This document shows positions 24,628 to 32,853 of a stretch of DNA of 64,000 bases, in pieces. How positions within the stretch are numbered: the stretch's first letter is position 1; every line of letters starts with the position of its first letter. The position numbers and the translations under genes are program-made. The DNA comes from Microbacterium kunmingense (GTDB lineage: Bacteria; Actinomycetota; Actinomycetes; Actinomycetales; Microbacteriaceae). Location of the stretch: positions 1 through 64,000 of the forward strand of contig NZ_JAKNUS010000013.1 of the NCBI RefSeq assembly GCF_023155745.1. The letters run 5' to 3'. Under the pieces are notes generated by a model. The model saw only the letters and a list, made by a program, of their open reading frames with translations, did not search any database and was not told the origin of the DNA.

Positions 24628-24700
24628 AACTCCTGCAGAATCGGCCGCGCGGGCGTGATTCCGCCGCCTGGAGCCGCCCGGCCGCGATTCTGCAGGAGTT
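24628..24700. repeat. Inverted-repeat element, family 1 (73 nt)
   Basis: AACTCCTGCAGAATC (24628-24642) and GATTCTGCAGGAGTT (24686-24700) are perfect 15-bp arms, and the interior CGGCCGCGCGGGCG / CCGCCCGGCCG extends the stem. Located between glmS and acpS on the same strand. Confidence 0.88.
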
Positions 24701-24783
24701 GAGGACACGAGCGCAGGGCCCCGCCCCCGCGCTCACCGCGGCGCCGCCGCGATAGGGTGACAGCCGCGGGAGAGGAGGTGCGC

Positions 24784-25152
24784 ATGATCGCCGGCATCGG
24801 CGTCGACCTGGTCGACATCTCCCGCTTCGAAGTCACCCTCGACCGCACCCCGCGGCTGCTCGAGCGCCTCTTCTCGCCGGCCGAGCGGGCGCTGAAGCCC
24901 CGCTCGCTCGCCGCGCGGTACGCCGCGAAGGAAGCCCTCATCAAAGCGCTCGGGGGCTCGGACGGCGTCTACTGGACCGACATCGAGGTGTGGAACGAAT
25001 CGTCCGGCCGCCCCCAGTTCACCCTCTCGGGCAGCACCGCCGACGTCATCGTCGACCGCGGGATCACCGCGGTGCACCTGTCAATGTCGCACGACGCAGG
25101 TTTCGCAGTGGCATACGTGATCCTCGAGATGAACCAAGGAGATGCCGGATGA
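24784..25152 (+). CDS. acpS: Holo-[acyl-carrier-protein] synthase
   Basis: 122 residues, standard AcpS size. It transfers 4'-phosphopantetheine from CoA to acyl carrier protein. Motifs are IGVDLVDISRFEVTL (metal-binding Asp) and RYAAKEALIKALGG with the catalytic Glu, then HLSMSHDAGFAVAYVIL. ATG 24784 is preceded by a strong GAGGAGGT. Its TGA overlaps the alr ATG by 4 nt. Confidence 0.96.
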   Translation: MIAGIGVDLVDISRFEVTLDRTPRLLERLFSPAERALKPRSLAARYAAKEALIKALGGSDGVYWTDIEVWNESSGRPQFTLSGSTADVIVDRGITAVHLSMSHDAGFAVAYVILEMNQGDAG

Positions 25153-26273
25153 CACGACTCCCCGCCGGCACGATGCGTGAGGCCGTCATCGACGTCGGCG
25201 CGATCGCCGACAACGTCCGCCACTTCCGCCGCCTCACCGGCTCCGAGGTCATCGCCGTCGTCAAGGCCGACGGGTACGGGCACGGGGCGGTCCGCGCCGC
25301 GACCGCCGCCCTCGAGGGCGGCGCGACCCGACTCGGCGTCGCCGACATCACCGAGGCGCTCGCCCTCCGCCGCGCGGGCATCCGCTCCCCGATCATGGCG
25401 TGGCTGCACGCGCCGGGCGCGTCGTTCGCCGAGGCCGCGGCCCAGGGCATCGAGCTCGGCATCTCCACCCTCGACCAGCTGCAGGCCGCCGCCGCGGCGG
25501 CGTCGGGCGAGCGCTCGGTCGCGGTGCACCTGAAGGTCGAGACGGGCCTGTCGCGCAACGGCCTCACCCCCGCCGACGCCCGCGTCGCCTTCGCTGAGGC
25601 CGCCCGCCTGGAGCGGATCGGCAAGCTGCGAGTCATCGGCATCTTCAGCCACCTGTCCAACGCGTCCCCCGATGACGACCGGGCCGCGCTCGGTCGGTTC
25701 GAAGAGGCACTCCGTGCCGCGGCATCCGTCGGTCTCGCCCCGCCCCTTCGGCACCTGGCGGCGACCCACGCGGCCCTCGCCCTGCCCGAAACCCGCCTCG
25801 GGTGCGTGCGCATCGGGATCGGCATCTACGGACTGTCGCCCTTCGCCGACCGCGGCTCGGCCGAGCTCGGCCTCCGCCCCGCGATGACCCTCCGTGCGGC
25901 CGTCGCGAACGTGCGGCGCGTGCCCGCCGGCACGGGGGTGTCGTACGGCTACGACTACCGCACACCGCGCGAGACGACGCTCGCCCTGGTGCCGCTCGGC
26001 TACGCCGACGGCGTGCCGCGGCAGGCATCGGGGAAGGGGCCCGTGTCCATCGCGGGCCGCCGGTTCACCGTCGCCGGACGCATCGCGATGGACCAGTTCG
26101 TCGTCGATGTCGGCGATGCCCCCGTCGCGATCGGCGACGAGGTCGTGCTCTTCGGCGATCCGACCCTCGGCGCCCCCGCCGCCGACGAGTGGGCCGCGGC
26201 CGCCGACACCATCAACTACGAGATCGTCACGCGCATCGGTGCGCGCGTGCCACGCCGGCAGGTGGACGGATGA
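25149..26273 (+). CDS. alr: Alanine racemase
   Basis: 374 residues; supplies D-alanine for peptidoglycan. The PLP lysine is Lys39 in AVVKADGYGHG. The second catalytic residue, Tyr, is in GTGVSYGYDYRTP of the C-terminal domain, and the substrate loop GRIAMDQFVVDVGD is intact. Coupled by 4-nt overlaps to acpS upstream and tsaE downstream. Confidence 0.97.
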   Translation: MTRLPAGTMREAVIDVGAIADNVRHFRRLTGSEVIAVVKADGYGHGAVRAATAALEGGATRLGVADITEALALRRAGIRSPIMAWLHAPGASFAEAAAQGIELGISTLDQLQAAAAAASGERSVAVHLKVETGLSRNGLTPADARVAFAEAARLERIGKLRVIGIFSHLSNASPDDDRAALGRFEEALRAAASVGLAPPLRHLAATHAALALPETRLGCVRIGIGIYGLSPFADRGSAELGLRPAMTLRAAVANVRRVPAGTGVSYGYDYRTPRETTLALVPLGYADGVPRQASGKGPVSIAGRRFTVAGRIAMDQFVVDVGDAPVAIGDEVVLFGDPTLGAPAADEWAAAADTINYEIVTRIGARVPRRQVDG

Positions 26274-26773
26274 CCGGGCTCGACCCCCTCCTCGGTCGCC
26301 GCGAGGTCGCCTCGTCGGCCGAGATGGAAGCGCTCGGCGAGGAGATGGGACGGATGCTGCGGCCCGGCGACCTGGTCGTCCTCACCGGTGCGCTGGGGGC
26401 GGGCAAGACCACGCTCACACGGGGGATCGGCCGAGGGCTCGGGGTGCGCGGGCCCGTGCAGAGTCCGACGTTCGTGCTGGCACGCACGCATCCCTCGCTC
26501 GTCGGCGGTGCTCCACTCGTACACGTCGACGCGTACCGGCTCGGCTCGGCGCTGGAGCTCGACGACCTCGACCTCGACGTCGAGCGGTCGGTCGTCGTCG
26601 TGGAGTGGGGGCGGGGGATGGTCGAGGGCCTCCGCGACAGCTGGTGGGAGGTCGAGCTCGAGCGCGAGCTCGGCGGACGCGGCGCCGACACGATGTGCGG
26701 CGGGCCTTCGCGCGCCGTGGAAGAGCTCGACGCCGACGCCCCGCGCGTCGTGACGGTCACACGGCGACCCTGA
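26270..26773 (+). CDS. tsaE: tRNA t6A biosynthesis ATPase TsaE
   Basis: 167 residues. The P-loop is GALGAGKTT (40-48), followed by GVRGPVQSPTFVLARTH, HVDAYRL and the Walker-B-like VVVVEWGRG, all typical of TsaE (YjeE). It drives turnover of the TsaB-TsaD complex that makes N6-threonylcarbamoyladenosine on tRNA. The last roughly 40 residues are variable. tsaB and tsaD lie just downstream, interrupted by a repeat region and one opposite-strand gene. Confidence 0.95.
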   Translation: MTGLDPLLGRREVASSAEMEALGEEMGRMLRPGDLVVLTGALGAGKTTLTRGIGRGLGVRGPVQSPTFVLARTHPSLVGGAPLVHVDAYRLGSALELDDLDLDVERSVVVVEWGRGMVEGLRDSWWEVELERELGGRGADTMCGGPSRAVEELDADAPRVVTVTRRP

Positions 26774-26859
26774 GGTCGCGCGCGGCGGCGCGCCCAGTTG
26801 GCGCAGGAGCACCCCCACGCTCTGTTGCGCGTTCGCGCGGCAGCATCCGTCCTTCTTCG

Positions 26860-26940
26860 CGCGGAGATCTGCGCAACATCGGTCGGATGCCGCTTATGCG
26901 ACCGTGGCACGGAGGATCGCCGTGGTGGGAGCGGGGCGCG
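26860..26940. repeat. 81-bp direct repeat, copy 1
   Basis: Begins CGCGGAGATCTGCGCAACAT and ends GGTGGGAGCGGGGCGCG. It differs from the copy at 26997-27077 at about six positions, most of them clustered at the TTAT/TGAG segment. Period 137 nt. Confidence 0.85.
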
Positions 26941-26996
26941 GCGCGGCGCACGGAGGGGTAGTCCGGGGATCGCATGGCGGGTTTCGTCGCCCGTGT

Positions 26997-27077
26997 CGCG
27001 GAGATCTGCGCAACATCGGTCGGATGTCGCTGAGGCGACCGTGGCGCGGAGGATCGCCGTGGTGGGAGCGGGGCGCG
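26997..27077. repeat. 81-bp direct repeat, copy 2
   Basis: Second copy of 26860-26940 in the same orientation, ending about 75 nt before the stop of the opposite-strand membrane gene. Confidence 0.85.
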
Positions 27078-27152
27078 TGGGTACCCGGCGGAAGGGGAGC
27101 CGTCGTGGAGGCCGAGCCCCGGCGGCGCAGCCGCTCAGCGCGCGCCCGCGAC

Positions 27153-27533
27153 TCAGTCCCCGAAGAACGCGTTCGCGCGGCGGGTGTAGAGCAGGATCAG
27201 GCCGATGATCGCGGGGAGGGCGGAGAAGAAGCCCGTCCAGAACGTCTCGGCGCCGCCGATGATGAGCAGCACGGCGCTGACGATGTTCAGCACGAACACG
27301 ATGGTGACGACGAGGCGTGCGCCGGGGCTGCCGCGCAGCAGCCCGATGCTCACCGCGATGACGATGACGCCCAGCAGGATCGTGAGGATCGCGATCAGCA
27401 CGAGGTTCAGCAGCGGTCCCTGACCGAGCGCGCCGCTGATCAGGATCAGCGCGCCGCCGAGGATGTTGAAGAATCCCGAGATCCACGCGAGCACCGCGAC
27501 GATCGTGACGCCGAGGGGACGAGACGCGGCCAT
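27153..27533 (-). CDS. Small uncharacterised membrane protein (about 4 TM)
   Basis: 126 residues from ATG 27533, preceded by AAGGAGAAGG. Four hydrophobic segments are predicted: TIVAVLAWISGFFNILGGAL, LNLVLIAILTILLGVIVIAV, LVVTIVFVLNIVSAVLLIIG and GFFSALPAIIGLILLY, with a short basic end TRRANAFFGD. Family not recognised; the GFFNILGGALIL start resembles small actinobacterial membrane proteins of unknown role. It interrupts the tsaE-tsaB order on the opposite strand and diverges from tsaB. Confidence 0.75.
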   Translation of the reverse strand: MAASRPLGVTIVAVLAWISGFFNILGGALILISGALGQGPLLNLVLIAILTILLGVIVIAVSIGLLRGSPGARLVVTIVFVLNIVSAVLLIIGGAETFWTGFFSALPAIIGLILLYTRRANAFFGD

Positions 27534-27614
27534 GGCCTTCTCCTTCGCAGTTGCACACCGCTGCTGCCCACACCGTAGCGCCCCGCCCCGACCGGCGCCA
27601 CGGCCCGCCGCGAC

Positions 27615-27620
27615 TACCCT
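27615..27620 (+). promoter_or_regulatory. -10 hexamer TACCCT of a leaderless-type promoter for tsaB
   Basis: Ends 6 nt before GTG 27627; the same TACCCT-N6-GTG layout occurs at 54982. Confidence 0.5.
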
Positions 27621-27626
27621 GGAGAC

Positions 27627-28265
27627 GTGATTCTCGGCATCGACACCTCCCTCGGCACCGCCGTCGCGGTGATCGAACCCGACGGTGTCGTCGCGGCTAC
27701 CGCCGACAGCCCGAACCCGCTCGGGCACGCCGAGGCGATCGGGGATCTTCTCGCCCAGGTGCTCGACCCGGCCGTCGCGATCACGCACGTCGCCGTGGGC
27801 ATGGGCCCGGGTCCTTTCACGGGGCTCCGCGTCGGCATCGCCGCCGCCCGCGCGTTCGCGCTCGGCCGCGGCATCCCGGTCCTCCCGGTACCGAGCCACG
27901 ACGCCGCCGCGCTCGGACTGCTCCTGGCCGACACCGTCGCCGGAGCCGATGACACCGCACCCTTCGCCGTGGTCACCGACGCGCGCCGGCGGGAGTTCGC
28001 GTACTCCGTTTTCGAGGGGACGGATGACGACGGCCTGCCGATCCGCACGACCGGCCCCGCCCTCGCCCCCCGCGACGAGCTCGACGACCGTCTCGCCGCG
28101 CTCGGCGCGGCCCGCCGCGATGTGAGCGCGGTGCCGGCGGCGATGGTCGCGCTCGCGGCATCCCGGGCCCTGGCGGCGGGGCGCACGCTCGCGACATCCG
28201 AGCCCCTCTATCTGCGCTCGCCCGACGTGACCCTCCCCGGGGCGCCGAAGAAGGTGACCGCGTGA
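27627..28265 (+). CDS. tsaB: tRNA t6A biosynthesis protein TsaB
   Basis: 212 residues with the ASKHA fold. It opens [19 protein letters not shown] and has [20 protein letters not shown], the TsaD-contacting segment typical of TsaB (YeaZ). It is the platform subunit linking TsaD and TsaE. GTG start; overlaps rimI by 4 nt. Confidence 0.95.
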   Translation: MILGIDTSLGTAVAVIEPDGVVAATADSPNPLGHAEAIGDLLAQVLDPAVAITHVAVGMGPGPFTGLRVGIAAARAFALGRGIPVLPVPSHDAAALGLLLADTVAGADDTAPFAVVTDARRREFAYSVFEGTDDDGLPIRTTGPALAPRDELDDRLAALGAARRDVSAVPAAMVALAASRALAAGRTLATSEPLYLRSPDVTLPGAPKKVTA

Positions 28266-28732
28266 GCCTCCGCCCCGCGAGCGTCGACGACCTCGGCGCG
28301 ATCATGGTGCTCGAGCGCGCCGCCTTCGGCGGCGACGCCTGGTCGGACGACGTCATGCGCGCAGAGCTCGCCTCGCCTCACACCTGGTACGTCGCCGCCG
28401 AGGACGAGGGTCTCCTGGTCGGGTACGCGGGCCTGCGGGCACCGGCGGGATCGAGGGATGCCGACGTGCAGACCATCGCCCTCGACGAGTCGGTGCGCGG
28501 GCGTGGCCTCGGGCGCGAGATCTTCCGGGCGCTGCTCGACGAGGCCCGCCGGCGCGGAGTGAGCGAGGTCTTCCTCGACGTGCGCGCCGACAACGAGCCC
28601 GCGCAGCGGCTGTACACCTCGGAGGGGTTCGAGCCGATCGGGCGTCGGCCCAACTACTACCCGGGCGAGGGAGTCGACGCGATCGTGATGCGGCTGCGGC
28701 TCGCCGCGGCGCGGGAAGGAGGCGCCGCGTGA
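28262..28732 (+). CDS. rimI: Ribosomal protein alanine N-acetyltransferase RimI
   Basis: 156 residues, GNAT fold. The acetyl-CoA pyrophosphate loop is [18 protein letters not shown], followed by [20 protein letters not shown] and [20 protein letters not shown], which are diagnostic for RimI. It acetylates the N-terminus of ribosomal S18 and probably other proteins. Coupled to tsaB and tsaD by overlapping start/stop codons. Confidence 0.93.
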   Translation: MSLRPASVDDLGAIMVLERAAFGGDAWSDDVMRAELASPHTWYVAAEDEGLLVGYAGLRAPAGSRDADVQTIALDESVRGRGLGREIFRALLDEARRRGVSEVFLDVRADNEPAQRLYTSEGFEPIGRRPNYYPGEGVDAIVMRLRLAAAREGGAA

Positions 28733-29835
28733 ACCGGCACGAGCCCCTCGTCCTCGGCATCGAGACGAGCTGCGACGAGACGGGGATCGGCATCGTCCGC
28801 GGGCGCACCCTGCTGTCGAACACCATCGCGAGCAGCATGGACGAGCACGCCCGCTATGGCGGGGTCGTCCCCGAGGTCGCAGCCCGCGCCCACCTCGAGG
28901 CGCTTCAGCCGGCGATCGAGGCGGCGCTCGCCGAGGCCGGCGTGAGCCTCGGCGAGCTCGACGCGGTCGCGGTGACATCCGGTCCGGGGCTCGCCGGGGC
29001 GCTCATGGTCGGGATCGGCGCGGCGAAGGGTCTCGCCGTCTCGCTCGGCAAGCCGCTCTACGCCGTCAATCACCTCGTGGGGCACATCGCCGCCGACATC
29101 CTCGACTCGGGAGCGGCGCAGGACGCCGGTCCCCTCGAATACCCGACCGTCGCGCTGCTCGTCAGCGGCGGGCACACCTCTCTTCTGCTGGTGCGCGACC
29201 TCACGAGCGACGTCGAACTGCTCGGCGAGACCGTCGACGACGCCGCCGGCGAGGCTTTCGACAAGGTCGCACGGGTGCTCGGGCTGCCCTACCCCGGGGG
29301 TCCGGAGATCGATCACGCCGCGGCATCCGGAAATCCCGCGGCGATCCCGTTCCCGCGCGGGCTCTCGCGGGCCTCCGACATGGCGGCGCACCGCTATGAC
29401 TTCTCCTTCTCGGGGCTCAAGACCGCCGTCGCCCGATTCGTCGAGGCGAATCCCGAGATGCTGGCGGATGACGCCGGACGCGCCGACATCGCCGCATCGT
29501 TCCGTGAAGCGGTCGTCGACGTGCTGGTGACGAAGGCCCTCAACGCCTGCCGCGATCACGGGGTGCCGCGCCTGCTCCTCGGCGGCGGAGTGATCGCCAA
29601 CCGGCGTCTGCGCGAGGTCGCGCTCGAGCGCGCGGCCGCGGCGGGGGTGGCGGTGCGCATTCCGCCCTTCTCGCTCTGCACCGACAACGGGGCGATGATC
29701 GCCGCGCTCGCCGCCGAGCTGATCGCCTCGGGCGCGGAGCCGTCGACCCTCGCGTTCGGGGCGGACTCGACGCTGCCGGTGACGGAGATCCAGGTGGCGG
29801 TGCCGGAAGCAGGCCCCGAAAGCGCGCGGTCATGA
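28729..29835 (+). CDS. tsaD: tRNA N6-adenosine threonylcarbamoyltransferase TsaD
   Basis: 368 residues. It transfers threonylcarbamoyl to A37 of tRNA. Motifs are [15 protein letters not shown], the metal-binding [11 protein letters not shown] (HxxxH), the nucleotide loop [14 protein letters not shown], and [15 protein letters not shown] near the C-terminus. It ends the tsaE...tsaB-rimI-tsaD cluster; in many actinobacteria groES follows, but here 14 kb separates them. Confidence 0.97.
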   Translation: MNRHEPLVLGIETSCDETGIGIVRGRTLLSNTIASSMDEHARYGGVVPEVAARAHLEALQPAIEAALAEAGVSLGELDAVAVTSGPGLAGALMVGIGAAKGLAVSLGKPLYAVNHLVGHIAADILDSGAAQDAGPLEYPTVALLVSGGHTSLLLVRDLTSDVELLGETVDDAAGEAFDKVARVLGLPYPGGPEIDHAAASGNPAAIPFPRGLSRASDMAAHRYDFSFSGLKTAVARFVEANPEMLADDAGRADIAASFREAVVDVLVTKALNACRDHGVPRLLLGGGVIANRRLREVALERAAAAGVAVRIPPFSLCTDNGAMIAALAAELIASGAEPSTLAFGADSTLPVTEIQVAVPEAGPESARS

Positions 29836-30290
29836 CCACCCCCGAGCCCTCCGCGCCGGGCACCCCCCGCATCGAGCCGCCGACCGACGACGTCGCCCCG
29901 GTCGGCGAGGAGTCGGTGCTCCCCGGACACCACCGCGGCGGCTTCCACCGACCGCCGACCGCGCCGGTCGACGTCGCGGTGACAGCCACCGGCCCGAGCC
30001 CCGACCCCGAACCCCTCGTCCTGTGGGCGCCCCGGGAGGACCCGCCGCCGCGCGCCGCTCTTGCCGCGTGGGGGCTTTTCTTCTCGGTGGTCGGGCTTGT
30101 GGTGTCGCTCTTCGTCGGCTGGGGGTTCCTCCTCGGGCTCGTCGGCGTGGTGACCGGCATCGTGGCGCTCTTCCGCCCCCTCGAGAGCCGCCGCATGGCC
30201 GGATGGGCGATCGCCCTCGGCATCCTCTCCCTCGTCTACAGCGCCGGGTGGCTGTGGTTCGCGGCGACGCAGGCGGAGATCTTCGCCTGA
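29832..30290 (+). CDS. DUF4190-like membrane protein
   Basis: 152 residues, overlapping tsaD by 4 nt. The first roughly 70 residues are Pro/Thr-rich and disordered ([17 protein letters not shown]). Two TM helices follow ([32 protein letters not shown], then [20 protein letters not shown] as a third hydrophobic stretch). The tandem small-residue helices fit DUF4190. The function is unknown; its coupling to tsaD is probably positional. Confidence 0.7.
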   Translation: MTTPEPSAPGTPRIEPPTDDVAPVGEESVLPGHHRGGFHRPPTAPVDVAVTATGPSPDPEPLVLWAPREDPPPRAALAAWGLFFSVVGLVVSLFVGWGFLLGLVGVVTGIVALFRPLESRRMAGWAIALGILSLVYSAGWLWFAATQAEIFA

Positions 30291-30304
30291 CTCGGGGTGC
30301 CGAC

Positions 30305-31522
30305 TTAGGCGGAGGCGGCCGGCAGCCGGTCGGCGAGGATCGCCATCCGCGCGCCGGCGACCCGCGTCAGGATCAGCGTCGCCTCGCCGTCACCCCGGAG
30401 CTTGAGCTTCGTGCGGAGCGCCGCGGGGTCGACATCCACGCCCCGCTTCTTGATCTCCAGGCGTCCGATCCCGCGCTCGCGCAGGGCCGCACCGAGCTTC
30501 CGGATGTCGGTGGGCAGCGTCTCACGCACCCGGAACGTCGCGACGAACGGGCTCGTGAGCTCGGTGTCGGAGGTGAGGTAGGCGACGCGGTCGGCAAGCA
30601 TGCCGGCGCCGAGCGCCCGGGCGACTTCGCCGATGAGGCGGGCGCGAATGACAGCGCCATCGGGCTCGTGGATGTACGCGCCGAGCGGCCGCACCGGCTC
30701 GTCGGGGCAGTCATCGGGCGCCGTGAGCTCCACCGCCGAGGTGCCCCGGAGCACGAGCGCCGCCCGCCGCACCCCCTCCCGCGCGAGCGCGCCCGACCAC
30801 AGCACCAGTTCGATCGTCGACCCGTCAGCGCTCACCCACTGCGCCTCGACGTCGTCAGGAATGAGGTCGCGGTCCATGCCCGGCCCGAGCTTCACGCCGG
30901 CGGGGTGGCGAGAGGCGAGGTCGAACACCCAGTCGAGCGGCGGCGACCACTCGGAGGAGGCTGTGCGGGTCGTGTCGCCGTGCCCGGCCGTGCGGCGGGC
31001 GGGGTCGAGCCAGAAGGCATCCGGGTTTCCCAGGGCCGGGAGATCGGATGCCGCGGCCTCCGCCGTCGCATGACGCACCGTCACCAGGTCGCCGAACGGT
31101 GCGAGGTTGTAGGCGGCGATCGCGGCGGTGACCTCGTCGGCGTCGACGGCGGCCACCCGGAGGCCGAGGGCGGCGAAGCCCATCGCATCGCCGCCGATCC
31201 CGCAGCCGAGGTCGGCGACCGAGGTCATGCCCGCGGCGCGGAAGCGGTGTGCGTGATGCGCGGCGACCGACAGGCGCGTGGCCTGCTCCAGGCCCGCGCG
31301 GGTGAAGAGCATGCCCGTGGCGAAGTCGCCGAATTTCGCCTCCGCCTTCTGCCGGAGCCGCGCCTGACCGACGACGGCCGACACGAGGTCGGGGGAGTGA
31401 CCGGCCTTCCGGAGCCGGGTGACCGCGGCCGCGACATCCGCCGTCGTCTCGACCGGATCCGTGGCGTCGAGAAGCCGCAGTCCCTCGGGGGTGAGAAGGG
31501 CGGTCAGCTCGGCCGTGTCCAC
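30305..31522 (-). CDS. Class I SAM-dependent methyltransferase with THUMP-like domain
   Basis: 405 residues. The SAM-binding motif is SVADLGCGIGGDAMGFAALG, followed by VAAVDADEVTAAIAAYNL and an LDPARR motif (DAFWLDPARRTAG), as in the actinobacterial THUMP-like methyltransferases. The C-terminal half contains EIKKRGVDVDPAALRTKLKL, the THUMP-like part, suggesting an RNA substrate. Starts at GTG 31522 with a leaderless-type -10 (TAGGCT) 6 nt upstream. Convergent with the tsaD block and divergent from the first NDS-rich gene. Confidence 0.85.
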   Translation of the reverse strand: MDTAELTALLTPEGLRLLDATDPVETTADVAAAVTRLRKAGHSPDLVSAVVGQARLRQKAEAKFGDFATGMLFTRAGLEQATRLSVAAHHAHRFRAAGMTSVADLGCGIGGDAMGFAALGLRVAAVDADEVTAAIAAYNLAPFGDLVTVRHATAEAAASDLPALGNPDAFWLDPARRTAGHGDTTRTASSEWSPPLDWVFDLASRHPAGVKLGPGMDRDLIPDDVEAQWVSADGSTIELVLWSGALAREGVRRAALVLRGTSAVELTAPDDCPDEPVRPLGAYIHEPDGAVIRARLIGEVARALGAGMLADRVAYLTSDTELTSPFVATFRVRETLPTDIRKLGAALRERGIGRLEIKKRGVDVDPAALRTKLKLRGDGEATLILTRVAGARMAILADRLPAASA

Positions 31523-31528
31523 TCCGCA

Positions 31529-31534
31529 AGCCTA
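31529..31534 (-). promoter_or_regulatory. -10 hexamer TAGGCT of a leaderless-type promoter (minus strand)
   Basis: Lies 6 nt before the GTG at 31522 of the methyltransferase gene. Confidence 0.5.
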
Positions 31535-31572
31535 GGCGGGGCCCCGCACCGAACCCCCTATTCCCCAATCGG

Positions 31573-31684
31573 ACCCCTAGGGGGATCCCGAAAGGCTCCG
31601 GGGTGATCCCGGATGCCGGAGTCTTGACCTCGGGCGGACACTGAGGGGGCAAGGCCGCAGAGGTTTTACGAAAGGGACGGACTC
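31573..31684 (+). promoter_or_regulatory. Regulatory leader of NDS-rich gene 1
   Basis: It shares most of its sequence with 32741-32853 before the paralogous gene. The upstream block is GACCCCTAGGGGGATCCCG then AAAGGCTCCGGGGTGATCCCGG with the palindrome CCCCTAGGGG. The downstream block is AAGGCCGCAGAGGTTTTACG then AAAGGGACGG before ATG 31685. TTGACC near 31625 could be a -35. Conservation of the upstream block between duplicates suggests a regulator site. Confidence 0.6.
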
Positions 31685-32587
31685 ATGGCAGTCGACAACA
31701 ACGGCAATAGCGGGTTCATCATCAACGACAGCTTGCTTGTCGACGACTCGGTGAACGACTCGGGCAACGGCAACAGCCTCGCCTCGGGGAACTCCGCATT
31801 CTCGGGCAACACCGCGTTCTCCGACAACACCTACACCGACAACTCGGTCGTCGACGGCTCGACGAACAACTCGGACAACACCGACGTGGCCGTCGATGTC
31901 GCGATCGGCTCCGGCAACACGTCGACCGTGGATGACTCGGACAACTCGTGGAACGACTACTCGGACAACAACTCGCACAACGACTACGAGGACTCGAACA
32001 ACGACTACACGGACTCGTTCAACGACTACACGCTGATCGACCGCTCGGTCGCCGTCGGCGTCCGTCAGTACAACACGAACGTCAACAACAACTACGACTT
32101 CGGCGGCGCAGCGGCCGGTGGCGCGGCGGCGGCAGCCGGCGGCGGGCACTTCTCGCTGGACAACCGCACGACGGTCGTGGACCAGTCGGTGAACCAGAAC
32201 ATCGAGGCCGACGGCCCCGTGTTCCAGGCGTTCGGGCAGTCGGCGAACGTCGCCTCGGGTGACGGCTCGGTCGCCGCCGGTGACGACGCCATCGTCGACA
32301 ACTCGCAGACCGCCATCAGCATCGGCGACATCTCGGCGTTCAACACCACGTACGACGTCGCGATCACCGACTCCTTCAACGAGGAGTGGAACTTCGAGTC
32401 GAACAACTACAGCATCGACATCGACGACTCCGGCAACTCGTGGACCGAGACCAACGAGCTCAACGTGGGCATCGACGGCTCCTTCAACGACTACGCCAGC
32501 TGGACGGAGACGAACGACGTCAGCTTCGAGAACAGCGGCAACATCGGTTCGCCGTTCGGCATCGCCGGCAACGAGCTCGACTTCTGA
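31685..32587 (+). CDS. Asn/Asp/Ser-rich repeat protein 1 (Ini-like island)
   Basis: 300 residues of extreme composition: mostly Asn, Asp, Ser, Thr and Gly, no Cys, no signal peptide, no TM. The N-terminal third repeats short N-D-S/D-N-S units (DDSVNDSGNGN, NNSDNT, DDSDNSWNDYSDNNSHNDY). A Gly/Ala hinge follows (GGAAAGGAAAAAGGG), then a conserved module DNRTTVVDQSVNQNI ... FQAFGQSANVASGDGSVAAG ... IVDNSQTAISIGD. The tail has further NYSIDIDDSGNSW-type repeats. The regular 5-7-residue spacing suggests a beta-solenoid or a self-assembling disordered protein. The same module occurs in the neighbour at 32854 and the IniB-like protein at 38219. Own leader and strong terminator. Function unknown. Confidence 0.8.
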   Translation: MAVDNNGNSGFIINDSLLVDDSVNDSGNGNSLASGNSAFSGNTAFSDNTYTDNSVVDGSTNNSDNTDVAVDVAIGSGNTSTVDDSDNSWNDYSDNNSHNDYEDSNNDYTDSFNDYTLIDRSVAVGVRQYNTNVNNNYDFGGAAAGGAAAAAGGGHFSLDNRTTVVDQSVNQNIEADGPVFQAFGQSANVASGDGSVAAGDDAIVDNSQTAISIGDISAFNTTYDVAITDSFNEEWNFESNNYSIDIDDSGNSWTETNELNVGIDGSFNDYASWTETNDVSFENSGNIGSPFGIAGNELDF

Positions 32588-32614
32588 GTCGAACCGTCTC
32601 GCCGAGACAGCCAC

Positions 32615-32661
32615 CCGTGCCCGGTCACCCCTTCGGGGGTGACCGGGCACGGTGCATTTTC
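32615..32661 (+). terminator. Strong intrinsic terminator after NDS-rich gene 1
   Basis: A perfect 17-bp stem, CCGTGCCCGGTCACCCC and its complement, with a TTCG tetraloop (32615-32652), followed by TGCATTTTC. The paralogous gene has an equivalent terminator. Confidence 0.9.
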
Positions 32662-32740
32662 GGGCGTCGCGCAGGAGCTGCGGCACCCGAAATCGGCCGG
32701 AGGGGGCTCACCACGGGCCCAGCCCCCGAAACCCCCTTCG

Positions 32741-32853
32741 GACCCCTAGGGGGATCCCGAAACGCTCCGGGGTGATCCCGGATGCCGGGGAGGGGCCGGC
32801 CGACCACACTGAGATAAGCAAGGCCGCAGAGGTTTCATGAAAGGGACGGGCAC
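32741..32853 (+). promoter_or_regulatory. Regulatory leader of NDS-rich gene 2
   Basis: Near copy of the leader at 31573-31684: GACCCCTAGGGGGATCCCG, then AAACGCTCCGGGGTGATCCCGG, a variable middle, CACTGAGATAAGC, and AAGGCCGCAGAGGTTTCATG then AAAGGGACGG before ATG 32854. The two blocks are better conserved than the DNA between them. Confidence 0.6.

Larger units (their letters stand above)
26774..27152. other. Intergenic region with an 81-bp duplication
   Basis: 379 nt. It contains two copies of an 81-bp repeat and an upstream partial inverted arm (TGTTGCGC at 26823-26830 against GCGCAACA at 26871-26878). One frame reads RIAVVGAGR in each copy, but this is a by-product of the repeat; no gene is supported. 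Confidence 0.7.

Noticed and set aside
22128..24944. A 938-codon minus-strand open frame opposite glmS and acpS
   Set aside because: It is a shadow of high-GC coding DNA: its composition (Arg, Gly, Asp, Val, His runs) mirrors glmS codons. Only its last 103 codons (22128-22439), with a good ribosome site and hydrophobic helices, were kept as a gene.
26904..27208. Frames reading RIAVVGAGR in the 81-bp repeats, suggesting a dinucleotide-binding protein
   Set aside because: The motif appears once per repeat copy with no continuation into a Rossmann fold.
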